A DNA stretch of 25,821 bases from Candidatus Nomurabacteria bacterium CG_4_10_14_0_2_um_filter_30_12 (GTDB lineage: Bacteria; Patescibacteriota; Minisyncoccia; Phycocordibacterales; UBA9973): the NCBI GenBank assembly GCA_002792755.1, contig PFOY01000029.1:1-25821 (forward strand). Reading direction: 5' to 3'. The position numbers were made by a program, and so were the translations under genes. Below the pieces are notes generated by a model, which saw only the letters and a list, made by a program, of their open reading frames with translations, did not search any database and was not told the origin of the DNA. Below, in pieces: positions 22,962 to 25,821 of the stretch; the stretch's first letter is position 1, and the number at the start of each line of letters is the position of its first letter.

Positions 22962-23888
22962 GGTGAGCGCAACGGAGTGGAGCGAAAGCGCAGCGTCCCC
23001 TTGAGTTTCTTTTGCCCCGTTCTACTTCATAGCAACAATAATCATATCTTCGGAATCTTCGGAATACGGTTTTTTGTCCCAATCAGAATATGCTTTGCAA
23101 AATCTAAAACCTGCTCGTTTACACAAATCAATAAATTCTTCTTTTGTGTAAACTCTCACAGAATATTCTTTTTTGATTTCTTCGCCGTTTTCATCTTTCA
23201 AAATCCAAAATCCGTTTATTCTTTTAGTAACTGGGTCGTATTTATCAACAATTCTTAATGCGTTGCCATTTGTCAAAGCTCTTGTTTCGTCATGTTTATA
23301 TTTTCCAGCTTGGATAAATGGAATATTTACATCTGTGTGCATTAAGAATTGCCCATTTGGCTTTAATGCTTTGAAAAAATTCTGCAAGACTTTAGAATTG
23401 TCTTCATCAGATTCAAAAAATCCAAAAGAGTAAAACATATTGATAACTGCATCAAATTCAGAATCATAATTTAAGTCAAGCATGTTTTCTTTTACGAATT
23501 TGATTTTTGCAGAATTTTTTTCAGCTTCTTTTTTAGCAACTGCCAAATGTTTTGAATTTAAGTCAGACCCAGTTACGACAAAACCTCGTTTTGCTAATTC
23601 AATAGAATGACGACCATAACCCGTAGGACAATCTAGGATTTTGGATTTTGGTCTTAAATCAAGTAGGTGAAGAACACCATCAACTTCTGTGAGAGTTCTC
23701 TGTTTTAGATTTTGCTTTTCAGCGACACGATAACCTTCTTTGGAATTATCGCCCTCCATATAGAAATCTCCAAAAAAACCGTATTCTTCACTCCACCATT
23801 TTTGATTATTGTTGCTCATAATATTATATAAAAAACTAAAAGATTATAAAGTTTTCTCTGCGATAGGGGCAAAAGAAATTTCACATAA
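22845..23888 (-). mobile_element. Integron gene cassette (methyltransferase + attC)
   Basis: The predicted cassette is 1044 bp, from the T after G at 23889 (minus GTTATGTGAA) to the G of GTTAGAT at 22845. The 5' boundary GTTATGTGAA is the exact 10-base complement of the inverse core TTCACATAAC, as required when a circular cassette rebuilds its own core site. It holds one gene oriented away from the recombinase gene. A second, 13-bp inverted match (TTTCTTTTGCCCC at 23006-23018 and complement at 23866-23878) flanks the gene and is unexplained. Confidence 0.7.
23022..23819 (-). CDS. Class I SAM-dependent methyltransferase (cassette gene)
   Basis: This 265-residue Rossmann-fold methyltransferase has SAM motif I ILDCPTGYGRHS at 61-72 and the acidic GSDLNSKHL after the second strand. 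FDAVINMFYSFGFFE is motif IV-like and LKPNGQFLM is the post-core strand. The C-terminal part (RVYTKEEFIDLCKRAGFRF) is typical of small-molecule methyltransferases. The substrate cannot be told. Codon use is less A+T-extreme than in the flanking genes, and the gene fills an integron-type cassette, so recent acquisition is likely. The start at 23819 has no clear ribosome-binding site; leader sequence between the cassette boundary and the ATG is ~69 bp. Confidence 0.88.
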   Translation of the reverse strand: MSNNNQKWWSEEYGFFGDFYMEGDNSKEGYRVAEKQNLKQRTLTEVDGVLHLLDLRPKSKILDCPTGYGRHSIELAKRGFVVTGSDLNSKHLAVAKKEAEKNSAKIKFVKENMLDLNYDSEFDAVINMFYSFGFFESDEDNSKVLQNFFKALKPNGQFLMHTDVNIPFIQAGKYKHDETRALTNGNALRIVDKYDPVTKRINGFWILKDENGEEIKKEYSVRVYTKEEFIDLCKRAGFRFCKAYSDWDKKPYSEDSEDMIIVAMK

Positions 23889-23960
23889 CTCTTTTCTTTA
23901 CAAATTGTTTTTGGTTATGATACAATATTTAGTATATTATGTTGAATTTTGTATCATAAC
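23880..23960. promoter_or_regulatory. attI-like region with inverted core boxes
   Basis: Between the cassette and the recombinase gene lie the cassette junction GTTATGTGAA (minus, 23880-23889) and a perfect 12-bp inverted repeat. Its arms GTTATGATACAA (23914-23925) and complement (23949-23960) are separated by 23 bp. Each arm begins with GTTATGA, close to the recombination core. TTGGTT (23911-23916) and TATATT (23933-23938), 16 bp apart, could form the recombinase promoter through this repeat. Confidence 0.5.
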
Positions 23961-23990
23961 GTTTATCGACCATTATTTTAATATTATATC

Positions 23991-24812
23991 ATGGAAGAAT
24001 ATTTAGACAAAACAAAAAAAGAATTACTTCTAAAAAACTACAGTTCAAAAACAATAAAAGCATATTTAATGTGCATAGAATTCTATTTTAAATACAAAAA
24101 AGTTAATTTAAACAAATTAAACCAAGAAAATATAAAAGATTTTCTTTTGTTATTAAAAAACAAAGACAAATCTCCCCAAACTATCAATTTATATTTAAAT
24201 TCTATAAAATTTTTCTATAATCAAGTTTTTAAAACATATAAAAAAATAGATTTAAAATTCGCAAAAAGAAATAAAAAATTACCTATTGTTTTATCCCGTG
24301 AAGAAATCAAAAAAATTATAGAAAATACTATTAATAATAAACATCGTTTAATGATTACTTTAGCTTATAGCTCTGGATTAAGAGTTAGTGAGATTGTTAA
24401 TTTAAAGATAAAAGATTTGAGTTTAAATGAATTAATTATACACTTAAAAGGAGCAAAGGGAATGAAAGATAGAATTACTATTCTCCCAGAGAAAATTTTA
24501 AATGAAATAAAAAATATGATTGCAGGGAAAAGTGGTGAAAATTATGTTTTTGAAAGTGAAAGAGGGGGAAAACTTACAACAGCAACAGCTCAAAAAGTTT
24601 TTATAAAAAGTTTAAACAAATCAAATATTTCTAAACCAGCAACCTTTCACAGCTTACGCCATAGTTTTGCTACTCACCTACTTGAAAATGGAACAGATGT
24701 CAGATATGTCCAAGAATTGTTAGGACATTCAAATATCAGAACAACTCAAATTTATACGCATGTGATGAATCCAGCAATTAAAAAAATTAAAAGTCCTTTT
24801 GATAATTTATAA
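23991..24812 (+). CDS. Tyrosine recombinase, integron-integrase-like without the IntI extra domain
   Basis: The 273-residue site-specific recombinase has an N-terminal SAM-like DNA-binding domain (about 1-85) and a catalytic domain with a full set of residues: Arg131 in SGLRVSE, Lys156, His220 and Arg223 in HSLRHSFATHLLE, His246 in LLGHS, and nucleophile Tyr255 in IYTHV. The segment KPATFHSLRHSFATHLLENG and the ending IKSPFDNL are close to IntI sequences. However, the ~20-residue domain of IntI between the Lys strand and the His-Arg box is absent (only ENYVFESERGG there), as in Xer-type enzymes. It is divergent from the cassette, as intI is in integrons, and ends 2 bp before fmt. Confidence 0.85.
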   Translation: MEEYLDKTKKELLLKNYSSKTIKAYLMCIEFYFKYKKVNLNKLNQENIKDFLLLLKNKDKSPQTINLYLNSIKFFYNQVFKTYKKIDLKFAKRNKKLPIVLSREEIKKIIENTINNKHRLMITLAYSSGLRVSEIVNLKIKDLSLNELIIHLKGAKGMKDRITILPEKILNEIKNMIAGKSGENYVFESERGGKLTTATAQKVFIKSLNKSNISKPATFHSLRHSFATHLLENGTDVRYVQELLGHSNIRTTQIYTHVMNPAIKKIKSPFDNL

Positions 24813-24814
24813 AT

Positions 24815-25642
24815 ATGCGAAATAAAAAAATTAATTTCATATTTTGGGGAACACCGGACGTAGCATCTGAGACTCTAGAAATTTTAAAAGAAAATGGGTA
24901 TATACCATCGCTTATAATAACTAGCCCTGATAAGCCACAGGGCCGTAAAATGCTCATAACTCCCACACCTGTAAAGGTTTGGGCAATAGAAAACAATATT
25001 CCATACTTACAACCTGAAGACTTAAATGAAGAATTTTCTAATAAGCTAAAAGCTATAAGCTATAAGCTGTCTATTGTTGTTGCTTATGGAAAAATTATTC
25101 CAGAAAATATTATAAATATGCCTAAATTTGGTTCTATAAATATCCACTATTCTCTACTACCAAAATACCGTGGAGCTTCTCCTGTAGAATCTGTAATTTT
25201 AAATGGAGATACAGAAACAGGTATCACAATACAAAAAATGGAATATAGAATGGATACCGGACCAATAATAGCTGTAAAAAAAATAGAAATAAAAATAGAT
25301 GAAAAAGCACCTGAATTACGTAAACGTTTAATAAAAATTGGAGGAGAACTTTTAGTAAAAACTCTACCTGATTTTATAGATGAAAAAATAAATTTAATAT
25401 TACAAGATGAGAATGAAGCTACTTATTGTAAAAAAATAAAAAAGGAAGATGGAGAAATAAATTTAAACAACGATTCTATAAAAAATTATAATAAATTTAG
25501 AGCTTATGCAACATGGCCTAGAACTTTCTTTTTCAAAGATGGAAAAAGAATAATAATCACAGATGCTAAATTAGAAAATGGTAATTTTATTATTACAAAG
25601 ATAATCCCAGAAGGTGGTAAAGAAATAGATTACAAAAATTAA
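24815..25642 (+). CDS. fmt: Methionyl-tRNA formyltransferase
   Basis: Fmt formylates initiator Met-tRNA using 10-formyl-tetrahydrofolate. The 275-residue protein has FWGTPD at the start, NIHYSLLPKYRGASP (109-123) with catalytic Asn109 and His111, and Asp147 in MDTGPI. The C-terminal OB-like domain is shortened relative to the ~315-residue E. coli enzyme. Residues ~77-86 (KLKAISYKLS) come from a period-8 repeat just before the conserved VVAYGKIIP. The start follows the recombinase stop by 2 bp, so fmt is probably transcribed with the recombinase gene. Its stop overlaps that of the convergent gene by 4 bp. Confidence 0.95.
   Translation: MRNKKINFIFWGTPDVASETLEILKENGYIPSLIITSPDKPQGRKMLITPTPVKVWAIENNIPYLQPEDLNEEFSNKLKAISYKLSIVVAYGKIIPENIINMPKFGSINIHYSLLPKYRGASPVESVILNGDTETGITIQKMEYRMDTGPIIAVKKIEIKIDEKAPELRKRLIKIGGELLVKTLPDFIDEKINLILQDENEATYCKKIKKEDGEINLNNDSIKNYNKFRAYATWPRTFFFKDGKRIIITDAKLENGNFIITKIIPEGGKEIDYKN
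25043..25068. repeat. Period-8 repeat inside fmt (KLKAISYKL)
   Basis: About three units of AAGCTATA are read in frame in a loop of Fmt before VVAYGK. The sequence differs from the ATTCGTAA family but has the same period. Confidence 0.7.
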
Positions 25643-25821
25643 TATTTAGATGTAAAAGGATTTCGTTTAGAAATACTTTTTAACATTTTTTTGATGCTAG
25701 ATGCTCCTCTCCTAAACAATGTCTGTTTACGATCTTTATTTCTAGTAATTTCTCCAAAAAGACCATCTATTATTTCATCAACTGTCTGATATAAATCTTC
25801 TCTATCAGAACTAGAATAAAA
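25639..25821 (-). CDS. C-terminal end of an unidentified protein (enters from right edge)
   Basis: The minus-strand frame is open from the window edge to a TAA at 25639-25641, giving 60 residues. They include DLYQTVDEIIDGLFGEITRNK, then a basic tail (RKQTLFRRGASSIKKMLKSISKRNPF). The stop overlaps the fmt stop (convergent, shared TTAA). No family is recognised from this fragment. Confidence 0.6.
   Translation of the reverse strand, partial: FYSSSDREDLYQTVDEIIDGLFGEITRNKDRKQTLFRRGASSIKKMLKSISKRNPFTSKY

Noticed and set aside
22855..23082. Minus-strand 75-codon frame overlapping the cassette attC
   Set aside because: It lies in the structured attC region and overlaps the methyltransferase 3' end in another frame, with Arg/Cys-rich nonsense composition.
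1..25821. CRISPR array, rRNA or tRNA genes
   Set aside because: No regularly spaced direct repeats of 23-50 bp, no rRNA-like blocks, and no cloverleaf with a T-loop GTTCRA were seen on reading. A tRNAscan run would settle the last point.

Overview
The window is A+T-rich, densely packed bacterial chromosome. It most resembles a Candidate Phyla Radiation (Patescibacteria, Parcubacteria-like) genome. The reasons are a transketolase split into two genes, small housekeeping genes with very short spacers, lineage-type surface proteins (a fibre-like protein and a lamin-tail/PKD protein), and many short palindromic or period-8 repeats read in frame inside conserved genes. All recognised families are full length under a standard reading of TGA as stop. 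The lineage call is an inference from gene style; no rRNA or tRNA is visible.

Layout. 1-1647 (minus) is the start of a large secreted fibre-like protein that runs off the left edge. 1903-9310 is a minus-strand run: lamin-tail/PKD membrane protein, a 71-residue protein, ychF, an RlmI-like methyltransferase, a four-helix membrane protein and leuS. 9419-10682 (plus) holds a PfkB sugar kinase and a small coiled-coil protein, ending at a bidirectional terminator. 10704-15703 (minus) is a carbon-metabolism block: gap, a small membrane protein, a TrpR-like regulator, rpiB, rpe and the two transketolase halves. Together these supply the non-oxidative pentose phosphate interconversions (no transaldolase here) and the glyceraldehyde-3-phosphate step. 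15774-18989 (plus) is dnaE. 19039-20120 (minus) holds a membrane-anchored unknown and pth. 20221-25642 (plus) holds lepB, hisS, def, then an inserted integron-like module, then fmt. A minus-strand gene enters from the right edge.

Three things stand out. (1) Between def and fmt sits a miniature integron-like module: a tyrosine recombinase gene (23991-24812), a divergent methyltransferase cassette (22845-23888) and a foldable attC-like site (22839-22961). The inverse core box of that site is a perfect 10-base complement of the cassette's own 5' boundary, as expected of a true gene cassette. The recombinase lacks the extra domain that marks IntI. (2) leuS carries, in frame inside its editing domain, a complete DUF559 nuclease ORF bounded by 31-bp inverted repeats with one mismatch, plus at least five smaller repeat-derived insertions. 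(3) Two near-identical palindromes with CTAG half-sites lie upstream of a TrpR-like regulator gene and of the rpiB-rpe-transketolase genes, suggesting a local regulatory circuit.

Several other repeat families (NPVRN/ISNGI, PASxSxS, SFASDG, MSAQAG, AISYKL) are read in frame in the RlmI-like methyltransferase, gap, transketolase, rpe and fmt. The genome therefore seems to tolerate or maintain in-frame mobile repeats inside essential enzymes.
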